A stretch of DNA of 54,959 bases. Origin: an uncultured bacterium (GTDB lineage Bacteria > Actinomycetota > Coriobacteriia > Coriobacteriales > Coriobacteriaceae). Made by a program: the position numbers and the translations under genes. The stretch is taken from assembly GCA_905215385.1 (NCBI GenBank), contig CAJMPY010000018.1, positions 1 through 54,959 on the forward strand, read 5' to 3'. The notes below the pieces were generated by a model, which saw only the letters and a list, made by a program, of their open reading frames with translations, was not told the origin of the DNA and did no database searches. Within the stretch, counting starts at the first letter, position 1, and each line of letters begins with the position of its first letter. This document shows positions 42,392-50,635 of the stretch, one piece after another.

Positions 42392-42970
42392 TTAGCCGCG
42401 CGTCTTTTTTACGATGGTAAAGTCGGGAGCCATGCTCACGACGGCCTCCGCCGCACTCGATGCAAAGCGCCGGTCCGCATCGAGTTCACGGGTAACCACC
42501 GAGAGCCGAACACCCTCGACGCCCCGGAGCATGCGGCCCAAAACAGGCTGCACCGGCGTATACATGCGCACGGTATGCTCGTCCGAATCGCCTCGGAAAA
42601 GCGGCGCGTGCATATTGCCGATCTCCCAGCACGCATGCGCGAGCGCAATCGGATCCATGCGGTCGACTTCGACCAAATAAACCTCGGCGCTGCGCAGGCG
42701 CACGACAACCGCCACGGGCACCATGCCCGAACGGTCGATGGCGAGCACGTCGCCATCGGCAAGACGACCGCCGTCGGCAGCATCCAGCCGAACATCGATC
42801 GTGCGCCCCAGCTCCGTCACGCCCGCAAACGCGCATACATCAGCCCGGTCCCAATCGAACAGTAGCTCGTCAACTTCAAAGACGCCGCCCAACTTCCGGC
42901 GAAGCAGGAGTTCATAGGACGGATCGTTGAGATTTCCCAAGCATGTCGTCGAAACCAAGCGTTCAGGCAT
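42392..42970 (-). CDS. UreE-like metallochaperone protein
   Basis: 192 residues. The C-terminal half contains ALAHACWEIGNMHAPLF...VRMYTPVQPVLGRMLRGVEGVRL, the central pattern of UreE (HxLGNxHxPLQ...DxVLxxML) that binds nickel for urease maturation. The N-terminal part has YELLLRR(K)LGG and two short beta-rich segments. The usual His-rich tail of UreE is missing, and no ureA-C, ureF, ureG or ureD gene is in the window. It starts 3 bp after slyD, itself a nickel-binding family, suggesting a shared metal task other than urease. Confidence 0.7.
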   Translation of the reverse strand: MPERLVSTTCLGNLNDPSYELLLRRKLGGVFEVDELLFDWDRADVCAFAGVTELGRTIDVRLDAADGGRLADGDVLAIDRSGMVPVAVVVRLRSAEVYLVEVDRMDPIALAHACWEIGNMHAPLFRGDSDEHTVRMYTPVQPVLGRMLRGVEGVRLSVVTRELDADRRFASSAAEAVVSMAPDFTIVKKTRG

Positions 42971-42973
42971 ACT

Positions 42974-43402
42974 CTAACCCTCGACCTCAACGAGCTCGAT
43001 ATCAAAGTTGAGGTCCTTGCCGGCCAGCTCGTGGTTGGCGTCGAGCGTCACAGCCTCGGGCGTTACGTCGATGACCACGGCGGGAACGGGCATACCGCTC
43101 GGCGTGGACAGGAAAAGCTTCATGCCCTTCTCGATCTGCTCGATGTTGGGAACCTGTTCGGCCGGGAAGGTCAGAACCATCTCGGGATTGTGCTCGCCGT
43201 AGGCATCGGCAGCAGGAATGTGCACGGTCTTCTTCTCGCCCACCTGCATGTCGACAACAGCGGCGTCGAAGCCCTTGATCATCTGACCGGCGCCGCAGGT
43301 GAACTCCAGCGGCTCGCCGCGATCGTAGGAGCTATCGAACTGCGTGCCGTCATCGAGCGTGCCGCGATAATGGGTCTTGACCTTCTTGCCCTGGTTGGAC
43401 AT
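42974..43402 (-). CDS. FKBP-type peptidyl-prolyl isomerase (SlyD-like)
   Basis: 142 residues. FKBP part: KVKTHYRGTLDDGTQFDSSYDRGEPLEFTCGAGQMIKGFDAAVVDMQVGEKKTVHIPAADAYG, with the insert-in-flap (IF) domain after YGEHNPEMVL (chaperone segment), and return to the FKBP core VVIDVTPEAVTLDANHELAGKDLNFDIELVEV. The nickel-binding His-rich tail of E. coli SlyD is absent. It assists folding and, in some species, nickel delivery. GGAGG lies 5 nt before the ATG at 43402. It is coupled to the UreE-like gene. Confidence 0.9.
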   Translation of the reverse strand: MSNQGKKVKTHYRGTLDDGTQFDSSYDRGEPLEFTCGAGQMIKGFDAAVVDMQVGEKKTVHIPAADAYGEHNPEMVLTFPAEQVPNIEQIEKGMKLFLSTPSGMPVPAVVIDVTPEAVTLDANHELAGKDLNFDIELVEVEG

Positions 43403-43522
43403 GGTAACCTCCGTGATAAGGACGGCGCACAACGCGGGCCGCCGTGAACATATGGCGCTAACTATACCCTAGTCATACAATTCAATGACAGTTTGCAAAG
43501 AAACGCTGCAACCGGAGGAACC

Positions 43523-44536
43523 ATGGCATATCCCGTATTTGACCTACACTGCGACACTGCCGACCGAATCGGCTGGGCCACGCTCGATCTCGACCTGCGC
43601 TTTACCGCCGGCACCGACGGTTATTTCCCCGGCGACGAAACGCATCCGCAAGATTTCGACCTCATCGAGGGTAACGCCTGTGCCATCTCGCTCGCAAAGA
43701 TCGGCAACACGCCGTGGGCACAGTGCTTCGCCACGTTTGTCCCCGACGAGATTCCCACCGCCCACGCCGCGCGCTTCCAGGCGCAGATCATGGCGCATAT
43801 GAGCGGCCAGGCAATGCTCAACCACGACCGTATGGTCAACGTGCGCAGCGCCGCAGACATTCGCCCCGCGCTCAAGGACGGCAAGGTCGCTTGCATCCAC
43901 ACCATCGAAAACGCCACGTTCTTTGCCGAGGACCCCGCGCTGATCGAGGTACTCAAGAGCCTGGGCGTGCTTATGTCGTCACTCAGCTGGAACGCGCAGG
44001 GACCGCTCGCGAGCGGCCACGACACCCACGCCGGCCTCACCGCCGCCGGCATCGAGGCGCTTACGCAGATGGAGCACGCCGGCATGGTGCTCGACGTCTC
44101 CCACCTCAACGATGAGTGCTTTGACGAGGTCGCCGCCCGCGCCACGCGTCCCTTCGTCGCCAGCCACTCCAACTCCCGTGCGGTTTGCGGCGCCAAACGC
44201 AACCTTACCGACGACCAGTTCCGCACCATTCGCGACATGGGTGGCATCGTCGGCCTCAACTACTGCAGCGAGTTCCTTTCCAACGACGCAACCGACAAGA
44301 CCGCCGCAGACGTCACCTGCGACCAGCTGGCGGCGCATATCGAGCACTGGCTCGACCTGGGCGGCGAGGACGTCATCGCGCTCGGCGGCGACTGGGACGG
44401 CGCCACGGTGCCCGCTTTCCTCTCCGATGCCAGTAAGATGCCCGAGTTCCAGAACATGCTTTCCAAGCATTTTGGCAAGACCGTGATGCAAAAGCTCTGC
44501 AGCGACAACGCGCTTGCCTTCTTCGAGCGTTATTAA
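43523..44536 (+). CDS. membrane dipeptidase (M19 family)
   Basis: 337 residues. VFDLHCDTADRI is the N-terminal HxD metal motif; FHQ-type helix, IENATFFAEDPALIEVLKSLGVLMSSLSWN, GLTAAGIEALTQMEHAGMVLDVSHLNDECFDEV (metal His), PFVASHSNSRAVCGAKRNLTDDQFRTI, and LGGEDVIALGGDWDGA complete the M19 pattern. It cleaves dipeptides or beta-lactam-like amides. GGAGG 4 nt before ATG 43523. It is followed by a strong terminator. Confidence 0.92.
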   Translation: MAYPVFDLHCDTADRIGWATLDLDLRFTAGTDGYFPGDETHPQDFDLIEGNACAISLAKIGNTPWAQCFATFVPDEIPTAHAARFQAQIMAHMSGQAMLNHDRMVNVRSAADIRPALKDGKVACIHTIENATFFAEDPALIEVLKSLGVLMSSLSWNAQGPLASGHDTHAGLTAAGIEALTQMEHAGMVLDVSHLNDECFDEVAARATRPFVASHSNSRAVCGAKRNLTDDQFRTIRDMGGIVGLNYCSEFLSNDATDKTAADVTCDQLAAHIEHWLDLGGEDVIALGGDWDGATVPAFLSDASKMPEFQNMLSKHFGKTVMQKLCSDNALAFFERY

Positions 44537-44552
44537 TTTCACATCCCTTGAG

Positions 44553-44588
44553 CGGGCCGGCATGCCGAACGGTCGACATGCCGGCCCG
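44553..44588 (+). terminator. terminator of the dipeptidase gene
   Basis: Perfect 12-bp stem CGGGCCGGCATG / CATGCCGGCCCG with a 12-nt loop, 17 bp after the stop. Confidence 0.85.
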
Positions 44589-44610
44589 TCCCCGATCTGA
44601 AGGACCGCTT

Positions 44611-45387
44611 TTGACGCAGCAGTTTACGATTTCCGCATCCCGACCGGATGGGACGACCATCCCCGTCGTCGTTACCAAAAAGCGCGTCAAGAACTTCAAC
44701 CTACGCGTCACATCGAGCGGCGAGGTCCACGCCAGCGCACCGATCGGCGCCAGCCGCGAGCGTATCGAAGCGTTTGTGAAGCGCAACAGCGCCTGGATTA
44801 TCAGCCGACTTGCCCAGCGCGAGCAACGTCAGGCGACGGCACGAGAGCCGCTCAGCCCCTCGTCCATCATTGCACTTTGGGGCAAGCCCATCACGGTACA
44901 GGATGCACTCGATCACAACTTTGCATCACCCGCACCGCGACCCAAACAGGCCACCTTCGCAAGTTTTATGGGTACCGATGAATCGGACGAAGGCCCGCAG
45001 GCCAAGCGGCACGCAATCCTCGACGGCCTAACGTCCGACGAGCTCCAAGCCCACATCGACCAGCTCTACGCGTCCGAGGTCACCGCAGCGCTACGCGACA
45101 TCGTGCACGCGTACGAAATCGCAATGGGCGTCACCGTGGCCCGCGTCTCCGTGCGCAGCATGAAAACGCGTTGGGGCTCCTGCACACCCAAAACCGGCGC
45201 CATTCGCATCGCACGCGAACTTGCCGCCTATCCCATCGAATGCCTCGACATGGTTGTCGCCCACGAGCTCGTCCATCTGCTCGAGCCGAGCCACAATCAG
45301 CGCTTTCACGCCCTGCTCGACACGTACTGTCCCAACAATAGAGCACTGTCTCAGCGGCTCAAGCAGCCACCCCTCAACAAGCTCTAG
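44611..45387 (+). CDS. YgjP-like zinc metalloprotease (DUF45)
   Basis: 258 residues from a TTG at 44611 with GAAGGA upstream. VTKKRVKNFNLRVTSSGEVHASAPIGASRERIEAFVKRNSAWI is the family N-terminus. The active-site helix VVAHELVHLLEPSHNQRFHALLD contains HELVH plus a downstream His, and VSVRSMKTRWGSCTPKTGAIRIARELAAYP precedes it. It probably accompanies other DUF45/SprT-like metalloproteases. It converges with folB (6 bp apart). Confidence 0.88.
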   Translation: MTQQFTISASRPDGTTIPVVVTKKRVKNFNLRVTSSGEVHASAPIGASRERIEAFVKRNSAWIISRLAQREQRQATAREPLSPSSIIALWGKPITVQDALDHNFASPAPRPKQATFASFMGTDESDEGPQAKRHAILDGLTSDELQAHIDQLYASEVTAALRDIVHAYEIAMGVTVARVSVRSMKTRWGSCTPKTGAIRIARELAAYPIECLDMVVAHELVHLLEPSHNQRFHALLDTYCPNNRALSQRLKQPPLNKL

Positions 45388-45393
45388 CGTCGA

Positions 45394-45879
45394 CTAGCGC
45401 ACGCGCTCGATCTCGACGCCGCAGCTTGCCAGGGGCAGGCCAACAGGAGCCCACGGCTTATCGAGCTTTATGCGCACACCAAGCAGCAAGGGATAACGGC
45501 GCAGCAGCATCTGGGCTGTCCCCTCGGCTGCCGCCTCGATGAGCTTAAACGTATGCTCGCGCAGATAGCCATCGACATCGTGGCACACTGAGCCGTAGTC
45601 AATCGAGGCGTCCAGATTATCGTGCTCCCCCGCCGCGCGCAGGTCGGCATAGAGCACCAGAGAAACGATGAACTTCTGACCCAGCGCGTTCTCCTCGGGA
45701 TACACGCCATGGTTGGCAAAAACCTCAAGGCCGTCAATGACAATACGATCGGCATGGCGCAGATCGTCATAGCTCACGTGAGGCACCGCCGTTGCGGTGG
45801 ATATTTCGCCCCTTCCACGGCGGGCGAGCTCGGCGCCTTCGGTCTTGGTTGCATTCTCGGGCAGTTTCTTGTTACTCAA
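45394..45879 (-). CDS. folB: dihydroneopterin aldolase
   Basis: 161 residues. The core is DRIVIDGLEVFANHGVYPEENALGQKFIVSLVLYADLRAAGEHDNLDASIDYGSVCHDV, ending in KLDKPWAPVGLPLASCGVEIER, matching FolB (catalytic Glu and Lys-Pro motif retained). An N-terminal extension of about 40 residues is not in typical FolB (about 120 residues). TTG start with GGAG upstream. It makes 6-hydroxymethyl-dihydropterin and lies downstream of the folE-HD pair on the same strand. Confidence 0.9.
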   Translation of the reverse strand: MSNKKLPENATKTEGAELARRGRGEISTATAVPHVSYDDLRHADRIVIDGLEVFANHGVYPEENALGQKFIVSLVLYADLRAAGEHDNLDASIDYGSVCHDVDGYLREHTFKLIEAAAEGTAQMLLRRYPLLLGVRIKLDKPWAPVGLPLASCGVEIERVR

Positions 45880-45922
45880 CGCGATCGTCTCCTTCGTTTA
45901 GAACCCCGACCGCGCAAACTAA

Positions 45923-46504
45923 CTACACGCGAATCGACAGGTTCTTTTTATCATCGCTCCAGTTGCAAGCGTTGCGCGCGGGGCATGCAAAGCAGGCACG
46001 CGACGCTTTGTCGGCTGCATAGAGCAGACGCTCAAGCGGTTGGCTGTTCACGCGCAGCTTTCGATGGCCCAGAATGGCCGTCTTAATGGCTTCGGCATCG
46101 GCCGGCTCAAACGCCACGTCATCGGGCATGCCGCCGAGAATCGCATCAGCGACGCGTTCGCTTGCAACATCATGGGATATACCCGATTCATACTGTTCAT
46201 CTTTGCCGATATCGTGAAGAAGTGCCGTGGCGTAGATGACCTCGCGGTCAAATTCGAGCTGTTCCTCGAGATTCTTGATCCACATAATGCGAGCGACATC
46301 CAGCAGATGGTCAATACCGTGGCGGCAGAAGATGCGCCCCGATTCCAACTGTACGATGTTGCCCAGGTGCCGCCGGAACAGCCCGTTGGCACAAATGTAA
46401 TCAATGCGAGGCATGGCACCAAAGGGGGCCAGGCCCGAAGCCATAAAGCCGCGACGCGACGTCCCCTCATCGGTCTTCGATGTAAAGTCGTTGACGACTC
46501 TCAT
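45923..46504 (-). CDS. HD-domain phosphohydrolase in a folate operon
   Basis: 193 residues. HD-fold pattern: RIFCRHGIDHLLDVARIM (first His), ATALLHDIGKDEQYE (HD pair), GISHDVASERVADAIL and LLYAADKASRACF (distal Asp). A Cys-rich end, RACFACPARNACNWSDDKK, suggests a metal site. It begins 2 bp after folE and precedes folB. The step between GTP cyclohydrolase I and FolB, removal of the triphosphate, lacks a known enzyme here, so this protein is a plausible candidate (inference from context only). Confidence 0.82.
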   Translation of the reverse strand: MRVVNDFTSKTDEGTSRRGFMASGLAPFGAMPRIDYICANGLFRRHLGNIVQLESGRIFCRHGIDHLLDVARIMWIKNLEEQLEFDREVIYATALLHDIGKDEQYESGISHDVASERVADAILGGMPDDVAFEPADAEAIKTAILGHRKLRVNSQPLERLLYAADKASRACFACPARNACNWSDDKKNLSIRV

Positions 46505-46506
46505 GG

Positions 46507-47064
46507 TTAGCGGCCCAACATCCTAAAGAAACGCTCCTCGAGCGCGGGATCGGTCTCAAAGACGCCGCGGCGAGCGAGCGTCACGGTCTTGGTGCCGGGC
46601 TTTTGCACGCCACGCATCGTCATGCACATATGCTCGGCCTCCATCAACACAATCGCTCCCTGGGGAGCGAGATAGTCCATGAGGGCATCGGCAACCTGTG
46701 CACACAGTTGCTCCTGCAGCTGCAGACGGCGCGCATAAACCTCAACCGTGCGGGCGAGCTTGGAAAGCCCAGCCACCCGACCGTTAGGGATATAACCAAT
46801 GGCGGCCTTGCCATAAAACGGCAGCAGATGGTGCTCGCACAGCGAGTAAAACGTAATGTCGCGCTCAATAACCAAATCGTTCGAAGCGACGGCGAAAGTT
46901 TTGGACAGATGCTCCTCGGCGCTTTGGTCCATACCGCCGGCAATCTCGCCATACATACGGGCGACGCGTGCCGGAGTCTCCAGCAGGCCCTCACGAGTTG
47001 GGTCCTCGCCTATACCTTCAAGCAGCAACTTAATGGCAGTCTCGACTTTTTCCTGATCGACCAT
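46507..47064 (-). CDS. folE: GTP cyclohydrolase I
   Basis: 185 residues. VETAIKLLLEGIGEDPTREGLLETPARVARMY is the standard N-terminus; FYSLCEHHLLPFYGKAAIGYIPNGRVAGLSKLARTVEVYARRLQLQEQLCAQVADAL contains the Zn ligands (CEHH) and active-site residues, and MCMTMRGVQKPGTKTVT supplies the last Zn Cys. It forms dihydroneopterin triphosphate from GTP. First gene of a folE-HD-folB group. Confidence 0.95.
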   Translation of the reverse strand: MVDQEKVETAIKLLLEGIGEDPTREGLLETPARVARMYGEIAGGMDQSAEEHLSKTFAVASNDLVIERDITFYSLCEHHLLPFYGKAAIGYIPNGRVAGLSKLARTVEVYARRLQLQEQLCAQVADALMDYLAPQGAIVLMEAEHMCMTMRGVQKPGTKTVTLARRGVFETDPALEERFFRMLGR

Positions 47065-47131
47065 CTGGGCCTCACTTTTTTCGATTTCGCGTTCGCGCTA
47101 TGGTACCACGCCGGCACGCAACCTCTGCCAG

Positions 47132-47713
47132 CTACATAGTATGGGTCGAATAGACCGGATCGTCCCGCCAAAGCTCCACGGCATCGCAAAGCTCAACGTT
47201 CTCACGCTCGGCACGGGCACGCGTGGCGTTCATATCAATCACGCGCTGATTGCTTGAGCCCCTAAAGCGCAACGAGATATCGTACAGATCCTGAACAAAC
47301 GGGCCGTCCACCAACATGTCGAGGCAGGCAAGGATGCGGTCCGTCACCTCGGTATGATGACGACCGCCCGGCATAAGCTCCTCGAGTACGTCGCCAGTAA
47401 AGCACCAAATAGTCTTCCCCGACCCCACTGGATAGGCCGCGCGAACACGCTCGACAAAATCAACGAGCCCCGCCTGATTCTCGGGCTCCATGGGCTCCCC
47501 GCCCAGAATCGTCAGACCATCAATAAAGGGATGGTCGAGGCTCTCGATAATCTTATCCTCGACGGCGCGATCGAACGGCTCGCCCGCAGCAAAGTCCCAC
47601 GCGACAGAGTTAAAGCAGTTCTTGCACCCACGACGGCACCCACTCACAAACAGAGAAGTACGAACGCCTTCTCCATCAGCAATGTCGAAATACTTAATGT
47701 TCGCGTAGTTCAT
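47132..47713 (-). CDS. nrdG: anaerobic ribonucleotide reductase activating protein (radical SAM)
   Basis: 193 residues from the ATG at 47713 (GGGAGAG upstream). NIKYFDIADGEGVRTSLFVSGCRRGCKNCFNSVAWDF contains the radical-SAM Cys triad C-x3-C-x2-C. LTILGGEPMEPENQAGLVDFVERVR is the GGEP motif, and DGPFVQDLYDISLRFRGSSNQRVID the end. It generates the glycyl radical on NrdD. It follows nrdD on the same strand, but 426 bp of palindromic DNA separates them. Confidence 0.93.
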   Translation of the reverse strand: MNYANIKYFDIADGEGVRTSLFVSGCRRGCKNCFNSVAWDFAAGEPFDRAVEDKIIESLDHPFIDGLTILGGEPMEPENQAGLVDFVERVRAAYPVGSGKTIWCFTGDVLEELMPGGRHHTEVTDRILACLDMLVDGPFVQDLYDISLRFRGSSNQRVIDMNATRARAERENVELCDAVELWRDDPVYSTHTM

Positions 47714-47732
47714 AGGTAACTCTCCCGGGAGG

Positions 47733-47809
47733 CCGGGACATATCATCCCGTCCTCAAACATTCTCGGCCTGCGGCCTGCGAAACTGCGGGCGGGACGATA
47801 TGTCCCGAC
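47733..47809. repeat. imperfect palindrome before nrdG
   Basis: Arms 47733-47753 (CCGGGACATATCATCCCGTCC) and 47788-47809 pair at about 18 of 21 positions around a 34-nt loop. It lies 20 bp before the nrdG start, in its leader. Confidence 0.6.
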
Positions 47810-47958
47810 CTCATGCAAAGGGTAACTCAATGAACAAAGCGAACATCGAGTATAGGGTTCGAGGTCCAATAAAAACTTTGTTGCAGCTCAACCGCCATCG
47901 CAAGTAAATCGCAGCTGCAGCCCGAATTATTTCCGCTAAGAACTTCGAGGAGTGAGCA

Positions 47959-48167
47959 GACCGCGTGCTGCATCTCAGCTACGTCAACTTGGCCGCCCCG
48001 TAGCGAGGCCCCGGACCTTTGCTCGATATGAGTTCCGCACGAACAGGAGGCGCCAGTGGCGCCTCCGTCGTGAGCCAGGACTGTCCGAAATAGCGAGTAA
48101 AGGTCCGGGGCCTCGCTACGGGGCGGCCTGGGATGGTTATTAGAGATGCAGCACGCGGTCGCGGATC
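47959..48167. repeat. long nested inverted repeat containing an inverted copy of the nrdD tail
   Basis: 39-bp arms 47991-48029 and 48090-48128 (37 of 39 paired, both holding GTAGCGAGGCCCCGGACCTT), with an inner perfect 9-bp hairpin at 48046-48066. Further out, GACCGCGTGCTGCATCTC (47959-47976, plus strand) repeats in inverted form the last codons of nrdD at 48149-48166. The stretch 47816-47958 lacks a clear gene; a weak minus-strand frame ends at 47827. Confidence 0.7.
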
Positions 48168-50362
48168 TCCTCGGTTCGACCCTGGTTCCAGAACTGGGTA
48201 CCGATGTAGCCGCATGTACGACGGGCGACATTCATCTTCTCCTGGTCGCGGTTGCCGCAATTGGGGCACTCCCACACCAGCTTGCCATCGTCCTCGACAA
48301 TCTTAATCTCGCCGTCATAGCCGCACACCTGGCAGTAGTCGCTCTTGGTGTTGAGCTCGGCGTACATGATGTTGTCGTAGATGTACTGCATCACGCGAAT
48401 AACAGCCTTGAGGTTGTCCTGCATGTTGGGAACCTCGACGTAGGAGATAGCACCGCCCGGCGAAAGCTGCTGGAACATGCCCTCAAACTTAAGCTTGTCG
48501 AAGGCATCGATCTCCTCGGACACGTGGACGTGATAGCTGTTAGTAATGTAGCCCTTGTCCGTCACGCCCGGGATAATGCCAAAACGACGCTGCAGGCACT
48601 TGGCGAACTTGTAGGTCGTCGACTCCAACGGCGTGCCGTACAGCGAGAAATCGATGTCGCTCGCAGCCTTCCATTCCGCGCACTTGTCGTTCATGCGCTG
48701 CATGACGGCCATGGCAAACGGCGTGCCCTCCTTCTCGGTGTGGCTGTGACCCGTCATGTACTTGACGCACTCATACAGGCCAGCATAGCCCAGGCTGATG
48801 GTGGAATAGCCGCCCACGAGCAGCTTGTCGATCGTCTCGCCCTTCTTCAGACGCGCCAGGGCGCCGTACTGCCAAAGAATCGGCGCGGCATCCGAAAGCG
48901 TGCCCATCAGGCGCTCATGACGGCATAGCAGGGCACGATGGCACAGCTCAAGGCGCTCGTCGAAAATCTTCCAGAACTTGTCCATGTCCTGATGCGAGCT
49001 CAGCGCGACATCGGGCAGATTGATGGTCACAACACCCTGGTTAAAGCGACCATAGTACTTAGGTTTGGTCGGGTCATAGTTCAGCGCGTTGGCGACATTG
49101 TTAAAGCCGTTGCCCGAACGGTCGGGCGTCAGGAAACTGCGGCAACCCATGCAGGTGTAGCAATCTCCGTTGCCGGCGGTCTCGCCCTTCGACAGCTTGA
49201 GCTCGCGCATCTTCTTCTCGGAGATGTAGTCGGGCACCATGCGCTTGGCGGTGCACTTGGCAGCCAGCTGGGTCAGGTAGAAGTACGGGGAATTCTCGTG
49301 AACGTTATCGTCCTCGAGTACGTAGATAAGCTTAGGGAACGCCGGGGTGATCCACACGCCTGCTTCGTTCTTAACGCCCTCATAGCGCTGACGAAGCGTC
49401 TCCTCCACAATCATGGCAAGGTCGTGCTTCTCCTGGGGCGTACGGGCCTCATTGAGATACATAAAGACCGTCACGAACGGCGCCTGGCCATTCGTGGTCA
49501 TAAGGGTCACGACCTGATACTGAATCGTCTGGACGCCGCGACGAATCTCATCGCGCAGGCGATCCTCAACGACCTCGCGCACCTTCTCGGCAGACGCCGA
49601 GACACCGAGCTCCTCAAGCTCGCGAGCGACCTCGCCGCGAATCTTTTGACGGCTCACCTCAACGAACGGGGCGAGATGGGTCAGCGAAATAGACTGGCCG
49701 CCGTACTGGGAGGAAGCAACCTGGGCGATGATCTGCGTCGCGATGTTGCAAGCGGTCGAGAAGCTGTGCGGCTTCTCGATCAGCGTGCCCGAGATGACGG
49801 TGCCGTTCTGGAGCATGTCCTCCAGGTTCACCAGATCGCAGTTGTGCATGTGCTGGGCAAAGTAATCCGAATCGTGGAAATGGATCAGGCCCTCATTATG
49901 GGCATCCACGATCTCCTGGGGCAGCAGCACGCGCTGGGTCAGGTCCTTGGAAATCTCGCCGGCCATATAGTCGCGCTGAACGGAGTTGACGGTCGGGTTC
50001 TTGTTGGAGTTCTCCTGCTTGACCTCTTCGTTATTGCACTCAATCAGCGACAGGATCTTGTCGTCGGTCGTGTTCTTTTGGCGCTTCAGGCTCTGAACAT
50101 AGCGATAGATGATGTAGTGGCGGGCAACCTCGTAGCAGTCGAGACGCATGATCTCGTCCTCGACCAGATCCTGAATCTCCTCGACCGAAACAGTGTGGCC
50201 CGCGTTCTCGCATGCCTCGGCGACGTTTTGCGCCGCATAAACCACCTGGCGGTCGGTAAGACGAGAGCCCTCCTCGACCTCCAAGTTGGCGGCGCGAATC
50301 GCATTGACGATCTTATCGATGTCAAAGACAACCTCGGTGCCGCTGCGCTTGATGATCTTCAT
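48140..50362 (-). CDS. nrdD: anaerobic (class III) ribonucleoside-triphosphate reductase
   Basis: 740 residues from the ATG at 50362. An N-terminal ATP-cone (KIIKRSGTEVVFDIDKIVNAIRAAN) gives allosteric control. The catalytic barrel contains DCYTCMGCRSFL, GRFNQGVVTINLPDVALSS, LVGGYSTISLGYAGLYE and GYITNSYHVHVSEEID. The C-terminal Zn site is CQVCGYDGE plus CPNCGN, and the glycyl radical lies in RRTCGYIG. It reduces NTPs to dNTPs with formate as reductant, in strict anaerobiosis. Promoter and NrdR boxes lie about 230-270 bp upstream. Confidence 0.95.
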   Translation of the reverse strand: MKIIKRSGTEVVFDIDKIVNAIRAANLEVEEGSRLTDRQVVYAAQNVAEACENAGHTVSVEEIQDLVEDEIMRLDCYEVARHYIIYRYVQSLKRQKNTTDDKILSLIECNNEEVKQENSNKNPTVNSVQRDYMAGEISKDLTQRVLLPQEIVDAHNEGLIHFHDSDYFAQHMHNCDLVNLEDMLQNGTVISGTLIEKPHSFSTACNIATQIIAQVASSQYGGQSISLTHLAPFVEVSRQKIRGEVARELEELGVSASAEKVREVVEDRLRDEIRRGVQTIQYQVVTLMTTNGQAPFVTVFMYLNEARTPQEKHDLAMIVEETLRQRYEGVKNEAGVWITPAFPKLIYVLEDDNVHENSPYFYLTQLAAKCTAKRMVPDYISEKKMRELKLSKGETAGNGDCYTCMGCRSFLTPDRSGNGFNNVANALNYDPTKPKYYGRFNQGVVTINLPDVALSSHQDMDKFWKIFDERLELCHRALLCRHERLMGTLSDAAPILWQYGALARLKKGETIDKLLVGGYSTISLGYAGLYECVKYMTGHSHTEKEGTPFAMAVMQRMNDKCAEWKAASDIDFSLYGTPLESTTYKFAKCLQRRFGIIPGVTDKGYITNSYHVHVSEEIDAFDKLKFEGMFQQLSPGGAISYVEVPNMQDNLKAVIRVMQYIYDNIMYAELNTKSDYCQVCGYDGEIKIVEDDGKLVWECPNCGNRDQEKMNVARRTCGYIGTQFWNQGRTEEIRDRVLHL

Positions 50363-50587
50363 CCTCTTGCCTCTTTCGCGTCGTAGTCTCATTGCGTTTC
50401 AGAGCCAAACGATGCCCGGCAGGGCTTGCCCCCGTCTTGCGGCGCCGTCGCGCAATCTGTGTTCTCGATAAACCATAAGCCTCCATGCGGACATTCCCAG
50501 GAGCCGATCAAGCGGCTCAAGGACACGTTCAAAAGAGGCAGTTAAGGTCTTCGTTCTCTGTCCGCCATCTATCATACGACAAAGAGG
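50363..50587 (-). promoter_or_regulatory. long structured 5' leader of nrdD
   Basis: About 220 nt between the -10 and the start codon. It contains the hairpin GAGCCG-CTTGAT-CGGCTC (50501-50518) and GC-rich segments near 50410-50450. No riboswitch consensus was recognised. A possible 63-codon frame (50590 to 50399) lacks a ribosome site. Confidence 0.35.
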
Positions 50588-50635
50588 CATCTATATCCTG
50601 TATTCTTTTTTTAGGTCAAACACAACATATAGTGT
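50588..50635. promoter_or_regulatory. paired NrdR boxes over the nrdD promoter
   Basis: ACACAACATATAGTGT (50620-50635) and CATCTATATCCTGTAT (50588-50603) match the 16-bp NrdR-box pattern, and their centres are 32 bp apart, three helical turns. The -35 TTGACC (50614-50619) and -10 TATAGA (50590-50595, 18-bp spacer, minus strand) fall between and inside the boxes. Confidence 0.75.

Noticed and set aside
47827..48231. 134-codon minus-strand frame between nrdD and nrdG
   Set aside because: Its upstream part lies on the nrdD end and the palindromes. The last 45 codons read fairly protein-like, but without a ribosome site or family match; not reported as a gene.
48938..50386. 482-codon frame opposite nrdD
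   Set aside because: Shadow of nrdD; repetitive Leu, Val and Arg composition without motifs.
50363..50587. Cobalamin riboswitch in the nrdD leader
   Set aside because: The GC-rich stretch looked suggestive, but the conserved B12-box and flanking helices are missing, and class III NrdD does not use B12.
50399..50590. 63-codon minus-strand frame in the nrdD leader
   Set aside because: It starts inside the -10 region and has no ribosome site; it more likely belongs to the untranslated leader.
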